From Streptomyces capillispiralis (lineage in GTDB: Bacteria > Actinomycetota > Actinomycetes > Streptomycetales > Streptomycetaceae): 64,000 bases of DNA. The notes under the pieces were generated by a model. It had not been told where the DNA came from and ran no database searches. It was given only the letters and a program-made list of their open reading frames with translations. The position numbers and the translations under genes were made by a program. Of this stretch, positions 18,093-25,770 are shown in pieces; the stretch's first letter is position 1; each line of letters begins with the position of its first letter. The stretch covers positions 3,752,501 through 3,816,500 of the forward strand of contig NZ_VIWV01000001.1 of the NCBI RefSeq assembly GCF_007829875.1, in the 5' to 3' direction.

Positions 18093-18127
18093 GACCGCTC
18101 CCTGGGGGTACGCCATCAGATGACAGC

Positions 18128-18156
18128 ATTCTGCCGATACGACAGCAGGCTGTCAA
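18128..18156 (-). promoter_or_regulatory. Promoter and MarR-type operator of the PfpI-marR operon
   Basis: On the minus strand TTGACA (18151-18156) and CAGAAT (18128-18133) are separated by exactly 17 bp, a good vegetative promoter. A perfect palindrome GACAGC-AG-GCTGTC (18141-18154) overlaps the -35, and a further GACAGC lies at 18122-18127. This is where the MarR product of the same operon would be expected to bind. Confidence 0.7.
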
Positions 18157-18275
18157 CAATCCCTGCCGTCCGGCCCGCCACCGCGGCGCCTGTCGACAAC
18201 CTGTCGCGGAAAGTCCCCGACCACAGACAGGCCGCCGATGTCGCGGCCCCGCCGCCGGCCCCTACCCTCGGCCGC

Positions 18276-19631
18276 ATGACCCCTCAGCCGAACCCCGAGG
18301 TCGGGGCCGCCGTGAAGGCCGCCGACCGTGCGCACGTGTTCCACTCCTGGTCCGCCCAGGAGCTCATCGACCCGCTCGCCGTCGCCGGGGCGGAGGGGTC
18401 CTACTTCTGGGACTACGACGGCCGGCGCTACCTCGACTTCACCAGCGGCCTCGTCTTCACGAACATCGGCTACCAGCACCCGCGGGTCGTCGCCGCGATC
18501 CAGGAGCAGGCGGCGCGGATGACGACGTTCGCGCCCGCGTTCGCCGTCGAGGCGCGGTCGGAGGCGGCCCGGCTGATCGCCGAGCGCACCCCGGGTGACC
18601 TGGACAAGATCTTCTTCACCAACGGCGGCGCCGACGCCGTCGAGCACGCGATCCGCATGGCCCGGCTGCACACCGGGCGCCCCAAGGTGCTCTCCGCCTA
18701 CCGCTCGTACCACGGCGGCACCCAGCAGGCGGTGAACGTCACCGGCGACCCGCGCCGCTGGGCCTCCGACACCGGCACGGCCGGGGTCGTGCACTTCTGG
18801 GCGCCCTTCCTGTACCGCTCGCGCTTCTACGCCGAGACCGAGGAGCAGGAGTGCGCGCGGGCGCTGGAGCACCTGGAGACGACGATCGCCTTCGAGGGGC
18901 CGTCGACCGTCGCCGCGATCGTCCTGGAGACGATCCCGGGGACGGCGGGCATCATGCTGCCGCCCGCCGGTTACCTCGCCGGGGTCCGCGAGCTGTGCGA
19001 CAAGTACGGCATCGTCTTCGTCCTCGACGAGGTCATGGCCGGGTTCGGACGCACCGGCGCGTGGTTCGCGGCCGACCTGTACGACGTGGTCCCGGACCTG
19101 ATGACCTTCGCCAAGGGCGTGAACTCCGGCTACGTGCCGCTGGGCGGTGTCGCCGTCTCCGGGGCGATCGCCGAGACCTTCGGCAAGCGGCCCTACCCCG
19201 GCGGGCTCACCTACTCGGGGCACCCGCTGGCCTGCGCGGCCGCCGTCGCGACGATCGGCGTGATGGCCGAGGAGGGCGTCGTGGAGCACGCGGCGCGGCT
19301 CGGCGCGGACGTCGTCGGCCCCGCGCTGCGGGAGCTCGCCGAGCGGCACCCCTGCGTGGGCGAGGTCCGCGGCGTCGGCATGTTCTGGGCGCTGGAGCTG
19401 GTGCGCGACCCGGAGACCCGGGAGCCGCTGGTGCCGTACAACGCGTCCGGCGAGGCGAACGCCCCGATGGCCGCCTTCGCCGCCGCCGCGAAGGAGGCCG
19501 GCCTGTGGCCCTTCGTGAACATGAACCGGACGCATGTGGTGCCGCCGTGCAACGCGAGCGAGGCGGAGCTGAAGGAAGGGCTGGCGGCGCTGGACACGGC
19601 ACTGTCGGTGGCGGACGACTACGTGGGGTGA
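18276..19631 (+). CDS. Class III PLP-dependent aminotransferase
   Basis: A 451-residue fold-type-I aminotransferase of the omega-/class III group. Key parts visible are NGGADAVEHAIRMAR (cofactor phosphate site), AYRSYHGGT, the aspartate in FVLDEVMAGFGRTG that pairs with the pyridine nitrogen, and the PLP lysine in MTFAKGVNSGY. Length is typical. Substrate is not evident; nearest relatives include beta-alanine/pyruvate- and taurine-type transaminases. The ATG at 18276 (MTPQPNPEVG) is chosen; the upstream extension is a shadow of the promoter region. It is divergent from PfpI and followed by a GntR regulator, which may control it. Confidence 0.88.
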   Translation: MTPQPNPEVGAAVKAADRAHVFHSWSAQELIDPLAVAGAEGSYFWDYDGRRYLDFTSGLVFTNIGYQHPRVVAAIQEQAARMTTFAPAFAVEARSEAARLIAERTPGDLDKIFFTNGGADAVEHAIRMARLHTGRPKVLSAYRSYHGGTQQAVNVTGDPRRWASDTGTAGVVHFWAPFLYRSRFYAETEEQECARALEHLETTIAFEGPSTVAAIVLETIPGTAGIMLPPAGYLAGVRELCDKYGIVFVLDEVMAGFGRTGAWFAADLYDVVPDLMTFAKGVNSGYVPLGGVAVSGAIAETFGKRPYPGGLTYSGHPLACAAAVATIGVMAEEGVVEHAARLGADVVGPALRELAERHPCVGEVRGVGMFWALELVRDPETREPLVPYNASGEANAPMAAFAAAAKEAGLWPFVNMNRTHVVPPCNASEAELKEGLAALDTALSVADDYVG

Positions 19632-19801
19632 CCGCTCGGGGCGGGCGGCGTACCGGGACGGAGCGGGCGCGGGGCGGGCGCGGGGCGGCTTCTCCCCGCG
19701 CCCGTTCGAACGCCCCGCGCCCCACCCGACCGCGTAAGGTGGCGTGCTCGTGGACCTTTGCGTGCACGTCACTCGAACGCGACGAGGGAGACGCCCCGAC
19801 C

Positions 19802-20563
19802 ATGCCCGGCACCAGCGGCACCGGCGCCGTGACCCGCAGCACCCTGCGGCAGCAGATCGCCGACGCGCTCCGTGACGAGGTGCTGGCCGGGCGGCTGACG
19901 TCGGGGCAGGAATTCACCGTCAAGGAGATCGCCGACCAGTACGGGGTGTCCGCGACCCCCGTCCGGGAGGCGCTGGTCGACCTGTCGGCGCAGGGGCTGC
20001 TCGACGCCGACCAGCACCGGGGCTTCCGGGTGCACGAGTACTCCGCCGACGACTTCCGCGGCATGATCGAGGCCCGCGGCCTGGTGACCGACGGCATGTT
20101 CCGGTCGCTGACCGGCGGCCGCCTGGCCCATCTCCAGCCGGACGAACCCCGGATCGCCGCCGCGCTCGCCGGAGTGCGCCGGCGCGGCGAGGAGGCGCAG
20201 CGCGCGGCCCTCGCCGGGGAGGTCACCGTGCTGATCGGCTACGACCTGCGCTTCTGGCGCGAACTCGGGTCGCTGTTCGGCAACCCGTATCTCACCGACT
20301 TCCTGCACCGGCTCCGGGTCCAGACATGGGTGTGCGTGGTGCAGCATCTGCGGCGGCTGCCCGATCTCCGGGGACTGCTGTGGGCCGAACACACAGATCT
20401 GGTCGATGCGTTGTCGCGGCGTGACACCGATTCCGCCCGCGCGATCGTTCACTCGTACAACGCGCACGCGCTCTCCCTCGTCGAAGGGCTGACGGCCGGT
20501 GGTATGGGTAAGGGACCTGCACGACAGGAGCCGCCCCCGCCGGGCGCCGATACCCTTCCCTGA
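19802..20563 (+). CDS. GntR family transcriptional regulator
   Basis: A 253-residue regulator. The N-terminal winged helix contains LRQQIADALRDEVLAGRL and the recognition part QYGVSATPVREALVDLSAQG. The C-terminal all-helical domain resembles the FCD ligand-binding type, with HTDLVDALSRRDTDSARAIV near the end. FCD regulators normally respond to small carboxylic or amino acids. It follows the class III aminotransferase by 170 bp on the same strand and is followed by an unknown protein after 43 bp, so the three may be functionally related. Confidence 0.87.
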   Translation: MPGTSGTGAVTRSTLRQQIADALRDEVLAGRLTSGQEFTVKEIADQYGVSATPVREALVDLSAQGLLDADQHRGFRVHEYSADDFRGMIEARGLVTDGMFRSLTGGRLAHLQPDEPRIAAALAGVRRRGEEAQRAALAGEVTVLIGYDLRFWRELGSLFGNPYLTDFLHRLRVQTWVCVVQHLRRLPDLRGLLWAEHTDLVDALSRRDTDSARAIVHSYNAHALSLVEGLTAGGMGKGPARQEPPPPGADTLP

Positions 20564-20606
20564 CCACGACGACCACCCGACGACCGTGCTGTGTGAGGAG
20601 CCCTCT

Positions 20607-21257
20607 TTGGCCTGTGACCTGTGGCTGGTGCCGCTCGTCGACGTCCTGTGCCACACGCCCGACAATCCGTTCGCCGAGGAACTGGCGCAGTACAACGCGG
20701 TGCTCGCGGAGGCGGGACTGCCGCCGGTGCCGGTCTACCAGTACATGCCGGGGCTCTCCGGCGAGGTGGGCCCGGTCGCGGGCTTCGACTACGACGCGCT
20801 GCACTTCCTGCGGCGCGTGTACCTGCTCCAGCTGTGCGGGCTGCCGGTCACACCGGTGGACGAACTGGGCGGCGACTACGAGCAGTTGCTGGAGATGTTC
20901 GAGGCGACGGCGCAGCAGTCCCATCTGGTCTGGCACTACGACCACGCGGGTGCCTACGTCCCCGTCGACTTCCCGCACCCGCTCTCCAGCGACGAACTCC
21001 TCGTGGGCGGCGGCCCGTTGGGCTCCTCGCACGCCCTGCTGCGGGAGCTGGAACTGGTCGCCCCGGCCATCGGCATCGACCCGGCGAACCCCCCTGCGGC
21101 ACCCGAGCCCCCGCTCGGACCCACCGAACTGGAGGAACCGGCCGTCCCGGCCCCGTACGACCCCAGCCCCTTCGCCCGCGAACGCCACGTCTGGCTCGGC
21201 CTGCACGCGGCGGCGACGCGGAGTCTGGCGCAGGGGTCGATGATCGTCTTCAGCTGA
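20607..21257 (+). CDS. Conserved hypothetical protein
   Basis: A 216-residue acidic cytoplasmic protein that I do not recognise. It starts LACDLWLVPLVDVLCHTPDNPF and carries several tyrosine/aspartate motifs (VYQYMPG, GFDYDALHFLRRVYLLQL). A histidine-rich point is LVWHYDHAGAYVPVDFPHPL, followed by a Pro/Glu-rich linker and a conserved end. The TTG at 20607 is chosen because GAGGAG lies six bases before it; an in-frame GTG at 20586 is possible but has no such site. It appears to be conserved at this position next to purA in other streptomycetes. Confidence 0.75.
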   Translation: MACDLWLVPLVDVLCHTPDNPFAEELAQYNAVLAEAGLPPVPVYQYMPGLSGEVGPVAGFDYDALHFLRRVYLLQLCGLPVTPVDELGGDYEQLLEMFEATAQQSHLVWHYDHAGAYVPVDFPHPLSSDELLVGGGPLGSSHALLRELELVAPAIGIDPANPPAAPEPPLGPTELEEPAVPAPYDPSPFARERHVWLGLHAAATRSLAQGSMIVFS

Positions 21258-21260
21258 GCC

Positions 21261-21551
21261 TCAGTGCAGCTGCGCGAGTCCCTTCTGCAGGTCCTCCGCG
21301 TTCATGATGGGGGTGACCTCGAGACGGGCGTTCATCTCGGTGAAGAACGGCTCGCCCGTCGGGGGGAGTTGCGAGCTGTCCTGCATGTCGAAGACCAGCA
21401 GGATCGTCCGTTGCCCGCCCACGGGGCCGAAGTAGGCGGCCTCCGGCTGGAGCCGGTCGAGAACACCCTTCACCACCTCGGGCATCCTCCCCTCACGGAT
21501 CAGCTCGTTCGCCTTCGCCGTGTCCAGGGTGGCCCTGAGCAACACGCGCAT
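21261..21551 (-). CDS. Small hypothetical protein, probable alpha/beta-barrel fold
   Basis: A 96-residue protein starting MRVLLRATLDTAKANELIREG. The alternating strand-helix pattern (LLRATLD, ELIREGRMPEVVKGVLDRL, YFGPVGGQRTILLVFD, FFTEMNARLEVTPIM) suggests a dimeric ferredoxin-like alpha/beta barrel, a fold used by many small ligand-binding or isomerase-like proteins. The ATG at 21551 is preferred to a longer frame because of a nearby GGTGAG and because the extension has shadow composition. No function can be assigned. It is downstream of the purA terminator, so it is probably transcribed separately. Confidence 0.7.
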   Translation of the reverse strand: MRVLLRATLDTAKANELIREGRMPEVVKGVLDRLQPEAAYFGPVGGQRTILLVFDMQDSSQLPPTGEPFFTEMNARLEVTPIMNAEDLQKGLAQLH

Positions 21552-21638
21552 CGCACTCACCTTCTTCCGGTCGATGCACGCACCGAATCTCAGCATATGC
21601 CCGTTCCGTACACCGGGCGGTCCGGCCCGGACGCGGAA

Positions 21639-21669
21639 CGTCCCGGCGACCACAGGGGTCGCCGGGACG
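21639..21669 (-). terminator. Terminator downstream of purA
   Basis: A perfect 13-bp stem CGTCCCGGCGACC / GGTCGCCGGGACG with a 5-nt loop, 33 bp beyond the purA stop codon. Confidence 0.85.
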
Positions 21670-21702
21670 CGGCGCACACCACCCGGCCCACGGGGCAGGG
21701 GA

Positions 21703-22986
21703 CTACAGGAACGAGTTGATCTCGATCGTCTCGTCCCGGCCCGGGCCCACGCCGATCGCGGAGATCGGGGCGCCGGACATCTCCTCCAGCGCCTTGACGT
21801 ACCCCTGGGCGTTCTTCGGCAGGTCGGAGAAGGACTTCGCCTTGCTGATGTCCTCGGACCAGCCCGGCAGCATCTCGTAGACCGGCTTCGCGTGGTGGAA
21901 GTCCGTCTGCGAGTACGGCAGCTCCTCGACGCGCCTGCCGTCGATCTCGTAGGCGACGCAGACCGGGATCTGCTCCCAGCCGGTGAGGACGTCGAGCTTG
22001 GTGAGGAAGAAGTCGGTCAGGCCGTTGACGCGGGTGGCGTAGCGGGCGATGACCGCGTCGAACCAGCCGCAGCGGCGGTCACGGCCGGTGGTGACGCCCC
22101 GCTCGCCGCCGATGCGGCGCAGCGCCTCGCCGTCCTCGTCGAACAGCTCCGTCGGGAACGGGCCGGAGCCGACGCGGGTCGTGTACGCCTTGAGGATGCC
22201 GATGACCCGGCTGATCTTCGTCGGGCCGACGCCGGTGCCGGTGCAGGCGCCGCCCGCGGTCGGGTTCGACGAGGTGACGAAGGGGTACGTGCCGTGGTCG
22301 ATGTCGAGCAGGGTGCCCTGGCCGCCCTCGAAGAGGACCACCTTGTCCTGCTCCAGCGCCTCGTTCAGCACCAGCACGGTGTCGGCGACGTACGGCGCCA
22401 GCTTGTCCGCGTAGCCCAGCAGCTCCTCGACCACCTGGTCCACGGCGATGGCGCGCCGGTTGTAGAGCTTGGTGAGGATCTGGTTCTTGGCGTCGAGGGC
22501 CGCCTCGACCTTCTGGGTGAGGATCGACTCGTCGTACAGGTCCTGGACGCGGATCCCGACGCGGTTGATCTTGTCGGCGTAGGTCGGGCCGATGCCGCGG
22601 CCCGTCGTCCCGATCTTCCGCTTGCCGAGGAAGCGCTCGGTCACCTTGTCCACCGTCACGTTGTACGGCGTGATGATGTGCGCGTTTCCGCTGAGCAGGA
22701 GCTTGGACGTGTCGACGCCGCGCTCGTTCAGACCGCTCAGCTCGGAGAGCAGGACCGACGGGTCGACGACGACGCCGTTGCCAATGACCGGCGTACAGCC
22801 GGGGGACAGGATTCCGGAAGGGAGCAGGTGCAGGGCGTACTTCTGGTCGCCCACGACTACCGTGTGGCCGGCGTTGTTGCCGCCCTGGTAGCGCACCACA
22901 TAGTCGACGGATCCACCGAGCAGGTCCGTCGCCTTTCCCTTGCCTTCGTCACCCCACTGAGCACCGAGCAGCACAAGTGCGGGCAC
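21703..22986 (-). CDS. purA: Adenylosuccinate synthetase
   Basis: A 427-residue GTP-dependent enzyme that joins IMP and aspartate to adenylosuccinate, the committed step to AMP. The N-terminal signature QWGDEGKGK contains the catalytic Asp and the P-loop-like GDEGKG. NAGHTV, the IMP-binding GRGIGPTYADK, and RKRSGW-equivalent GRDRRCGWFD are visible, as is the base-specific KLDVLTGWEQIPVC. The start is GTG at 22986. It is divergent from the diacylglycerol-kinase-like gene, with a hairpin in the region between. A terminator follows. Confidence 0.97.
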   Translation of the reverse strand: MPALVLLGAQWGDEGKGKATDLLGGSVDYVVRYQGGNNAGHTVVVGDQKYALHLLPSGILSPGCTPVIGNGVVVDPSVLLSELSGLNERGVDTSKLLLSGNAHIITPYNVTVDKVTERFLGKRKIGTTGRGIGPTYADKINRVGIRVQDLYDESILTQKVEAALDAKNQILTKLYNRRAIAVDQVVEELLGYADKLAPYVADTVLVLNEALEQDKVVLFEGGQGTLLDIDHGTYPFVTSSNPTAGGACTGTGVGPTKISRVIGILKAYTTRVGSGPFPTELFDEDGEALRRIGGERGVTTGRDRRCGWFDAVIARYATRVNGLTDFFLTKLDVLTGWEQIPVCVAYEIDGRRVEELPYSQTDFHHAKPVYEMLPGWSEDISKAKSFSDLPKNAQGYVKALEEMSGAPISAIGVGPGRDETIEINSFL

Positions 22987-23111
22987 GCGCGTACACCCCT
23001 TCCGGGCGGGGCATGTCCAGGGTCAGGGGCGCACACGGAGGATCTCCGCCGCGTGCACCGCGACCGTCGTTGGCCGCCAACCGTCGGACCGGATGCCCCG
23101 GAATAGACGAA

Positions 23112-23137
23112 GCCCCTGGCGCAATAGCGCAAGGGGC
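23112..23137 (-). promoter_or_regulatory. Terminator-like hairpin in the purA leader region
   Basis: An 11-bp stem with one mismatch (GCCCCTGGCGC / GCGCAAGGGGC) and an AATA loop, about 125 bp upstream of purA and 44 bp upstream of the divergent gene. On the minus strand it is followed by a TTCGTCTATTCC pyrimidine-rich stretch. It could be an attenuator in the purA leader, or a barrier between divergent transcripts; the promoter position decides which. Confidence 0.4.
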
Positions 23138-23180
23138 TCTTGCACACCGATGCTACCCGAGGAAGCGAGGCAGGGCCGAG

Positions 23181-24035
23181 GTGGCGACTTCCGCGACGTC
23201 CGATCAGCTCCTGGTGGTCATCGACCCGGTCGCCCGTCGGACGGACGGCGAGTCGGTCCGCATCGCGAAAGACGTGCTCAGCGCGGGTGCGGCGGGCACG
23301 AAGGTGTGTCTGCCCGACGGCCCGGAGGAGTTCGCCCGGGCGCTGGCGCGGCGCGGTTCGCGGCGGCCGGTGGTGATCGGCGACGACCGGGCCCTGGTGC
23401 GGGCGGTGGGGCTGCTGCACCGGCAGCGGGAGCTGGCCGGCTGCGCGCTGTCGCTGGTGCCGGTGGGCGGTGCGCTGGCGCTGACCCGGTCGCTGGGGGT
23501 GCCGGCGGGGGCGGTGGCCGCGGCGCGGGCCGTGCTGGACGGGGCCGAGCGGCGGATGGACCTGCTGGTCGACGACAGCGACGGGGTGGTGCTCGGCGCG
23601 CTGCGGATCCCGCCGGTGGGCGGCGTGACGCCGGTGCGGGAGGTGGTGGCCGACGGGGCGGGGCATCCGTGGCTGCGGACGTGCCGGTCGCTCGTACGGA
23701 CCCTGGTGCCGGCGCGGCCGTCCGGGATCGACCCCGCACCGGAGGCGGGACCGGCCCGGCTGCGGGTGGAGGTCGACGGCCGGACGCTCGTCGACCTGGG
23801 GCAACCGGTGGCGGGCGTCTCGGTCGTGCCCGGCGTCCCGGGGGCGGCCCGGGTGGAGGTGCGCCCGGCGTCGGTGGGCGCGGAGGCGACCCCGCTGTCG
23901 GCCGAGGGCCGCACGGTGACCGTGTCCGGCGCGCACTTCCGCTACCGGGCGGACGCGATCGTGTCGGGGCCGGTCCGGACGCGGACCTGGGTGGTGCGTG
24001 AGTCCGCCTGGGGCCTGATCCTGCCGCCGGGGTAG
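23181..24035 (+). CDS. Diacylglycerol-kinase-fold protein with eroded catalytic motifs
   Basis: A 284-residue protein that follows the diacylglycerol/sphingosine kinase (DAGK_cat) plan: an N-terminal strand LLVVIDPVARR, a loop VVIGDDRALVRAVGLLH at the place of the family's GGDGT, and LVPVGGALALTRSLGVP at the place of LPxGTGND. Both glycine motifs that bind ATP are changed, so kinase activity is doubtful. A second beta domain (VEVDGRTLVDLG ... VSGAHFRYRADAIVSGP) matches the lipid-binding half of the family. The GTG at 23181 is chosen as the first start after the leader hairpin. It is divergent from purA, a conserved arrangement in Streptomyces. Confidence 0.75.
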   Translation: MATSATSDQLLVVIDPVARRTDGESVRIAKDVLSAGAAGTKVCLPDGPEEFARALARRGSRRPVVIGDDRALVRAVGLLHRQRELAGCALSLVPVGGALALTRSLGVPAGAVAAARAVLDGAERRMDLLVDDSDGVVLGALRIPPVGGVTPVREVVADGAGHPWLRTCRSLVRTLVPARPSGIDPAPEAGPARLRVEVDGRTLVDLGQPVAGVSVVPGVPGAARVEVRPASVGAEATPLSAEGRTVTVSGAHFRYRADAIVSGPVRTRTWVVRESAWGLILPPG

Positions 24036-24257
24036 GGCGGGCGGACGCGTCCCGTCAGGGGCCGTGAACCCGGCCGTGTCCGGCAGGCGGTCGAAGGGCG
24101 CGGGAAGCGGCAGCTCCTCGCCGGCCCGGTGCGGCTCGGTGCCGTGTCGTCGGTCGCCCTGCCACGACCGTCATGGTGCGGCCACCCCTCGCGACGGACC
24201 AGCCGCAGCTCAGAGCATCCGGTCCCCTGCGCATCGGGGGCGTCGTCCCGGCCGCCC
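24036..24257. other. Convergent intergenic region
   Basis: About 220 bases between the ends of two convergent genes. Short open frames here lack ribosome binding sites. No clear hairpin terminator or gene is seen. Confidence 0.4.
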
Positions 24258-24755
24258 TCACCCCCGCCCGAACCGCTCCTCCCGGTGGGCCCGCCAGCGG
24301 GACATCATCGCCGCGACCTCCTCGTCGACGAACTCGAAGAAGGCCAGGGTCTCCTCCAGCCGGCGGCCCGCCGGGGTGTCCGCGCCCAGGCTGGTCACGC
24401 CCTCCCGGAGGGCGTCCTCCCAGCGCTTGATGACCGCCTCGCGGTTGGCGAGCGCCTCGTACCACTGGTCGCCGTGGACCCGGTACCGCTCCCGGCGCGA
24501 ACCGGGCTCGCGCTCGCGGGAGACCATGTGCACCTGCGCCAGGTAGCGCACCGCCCCGGAGACTGCGGCCGGTGAGATCTTGAGCTGTCCGCCCAGTTCG
24601 GCGGAGGTCATGACCCCGGCGTCGGAGGCGAGCAGGGCCCCGAAGACACGGGCGGGCATGCGCGGGAGCCCCGCTTCCACGAGCTGCGCAGCGAAGTGCT
24701 CCACGAACCGTGAGACCGCCTCCGGGTCGCGGGCCGCACCGCTCGGTTCCGCCAT
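24258..24755 (-). CDS. GbsR/MarR-type transcriptional regulator
   Basis: A 165-residue winged-helix regulator resembling the GbsR subgroup of MarR. The N-terminal helix FVEHFAAQLVEAGLPRMPARVFGALL leads into the DNA-binding SAELGGQLKISPAAVSGAVRYL and the wing MVSREREPGSRRERYRV. A long C-terminal helical part (TPAGRRLEETLAFFEFVDEE) would form the dimer. It is divergent from the ABC exporter genes, with an extended palindrome in the 103-bp gap, so it very likely controls the exporter. The ATG at 24755 is chosen; a GGGGAG lies 11 nt upstream, slightly far. Confidence 0.87.
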   Translation of the reverse strand: MAEPSGAARDPEAVSRFVEHFAAQLVEAGLPRMPARVFGALLASDAGVMTSAELGGQLKISPAAVSGAVRYLAQVHMVSREREPGSRRERYRVHGDQWYEALANREAVIKRWEDALREGVTSLGADTPAGRRLEETLAFFEFVDEEVAAMMSRWRAHREERFGRG

Positions 24756-24811
24756 GATCCGTTCATCTCCCCTGCTCGGACGCCACGGCGCAGTCCAGTC
24801 GTCGTTCATAC

Positions 24812-24840
24812 GCTTCCTTAACTTCACAAAGTTCTGAAGC
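24812..24840. promoter_or_regulatory. Nested palindrome, likely operator of the ABC exporter
   Basis: Two nested inverted repeats: GCTTC (24812-24816) with GAAGC (24836-24840), and AACTT (24820-24824) with AAGTT (24829-24833). The element lies between the divergent regulator and exporter genes, 19 bp from the exporter ATG, where bound protein would block transcription. It is A/T-rich in an otherwise GC-rich region. Confidence 0.6.
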
Positions 24841-24858
24841 AAGCGTACGTTCCGAAGC

Positions 24859-25770
24859 ATGACCAAGGCCATCACCGTGTCCGGACTGCACAAGTCGTTC
24901 GGCCGGACCCACGCACTGGACGGACTCGACCTGAGCGTCGGGGCCGGCGAGGTCCACGGCTTCCTCGGGCCCAACGGCTCCGGGAAGTCCACGACCATCC
25001 GCGTCCTGCTCGGCATGCTGCGCGCCGACTCCGGCGCCGCTCAGGTGCTCGGCCGCGACCCCTGGGCCGACGCCGTGGAGATCCACCGCCGGATCGCCTA
25101 CGTCCCCGGTGACGTGACGCTGTGGCGCAACCTCTCCGGCGGGGAGGTCATCGACCTGTACGGCAGGCTCCGCGGCGGGCTCGACACCGCGCGCCGGGCC
25201 GAGCTGGTCGAGCGGTTCGAGCTGGACCCGACGAAGAAGGGGCGCACCTACTCCAAGGGCAACCGGCAGAAGGTCGCGCTGGTCGCCGCGTTCGCCTCCG
25301 ACGTCGACCTGCTGATCCTGGACGAGCCGACGTCCGGTCTCGACCCGCTGATGGAGGAGGTCTTCCAGCGCTGTGTCGCCGAGGAACGGGAGCGCGGGCG
25401 GACCGTGCTGCTGTCCTCGCACATCCTCAGCGAGGTGGAGGAGCTGTGCGACCGGGTCAGCATCATCCGCAGGGGGCGGACCGTGGAGAGCGGTTCGCTG
25501 GCCGAGCTGCGGCACCTGACCCGGACCAGTGTGAGCGCCGAACTCGCCGGCCCGCCCGACGGTCTCGCCACCCTGCCCGGCGTGCACGATCTCGACGTGC
25601 GGGGGCGCAGGGTGCGGCTCCAGGTCGACACCGACAAGCTGGACGCGGTGCTGCGCTCACTGAGCGAGACCGGCGTGCGGTCGCTGACCTCCACCCCGCC
25701 GACGCTGGAGGAGCTGTTCCTGCGGCACTACCAGGACGGGGCGGCCGAGGCGGGGGTGAGCGCCCGATGA
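24859..25770 (+). CDS. ABC transporter ATP-binding protein
   Basis: A 303-residue ATPase of the drug-exporter (DrrA/CcmA) class. Walker A is GPNGSGKST. The signature region is YSKGNRQKVALVAAF, with NRQK replacing the canonical GGQ, as in many members of this exporter group. Walker B is LLILDEPTSGLD and the switch histidine is in LLSSHILSEVEE. The C-terminal 70 residues form the extra domain typical of these ATPases. Its stop overlaps the permease start (ATGA). No convincing ribosome binding site precedes the ATG, which suggests a short-leader or leaderless transcript starting by the operator. Confidence 0.93.
   Translation: MTKAITVSGLHKSFGRTHALDGLDLSVGAGEVHGFLGPNGSGKSTTIRVLLGMLRADSGAAQVLGRDPWADAVEIHRRIAYVPGDVTLWRNLSGGEVIDLYGRLRGGLDTARRAELVERFELDPTKKGRTYSKGNRQKVALVAAFASDVDLLILDEPTSGLDPLMEEVFQRCVAEERERGRTVLLSSHILSEVEELCDRVSIIRRGRTVESGSLAELRHLTRTSVSAELAGPPDGLATLPGVHDLDVRGRRVRLQVDTDKLDAVLRSLSETGVRSLTSTPPTLEELFLRHYQDGAAEAGVSAR

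Noticed and set aside
17484..18116. Upstream ATG (18116) for the PfpI-like gene
   Set aside because: It would lie almost at the predicted transcription start; ATG 18092 has a proper ribosome binding site.
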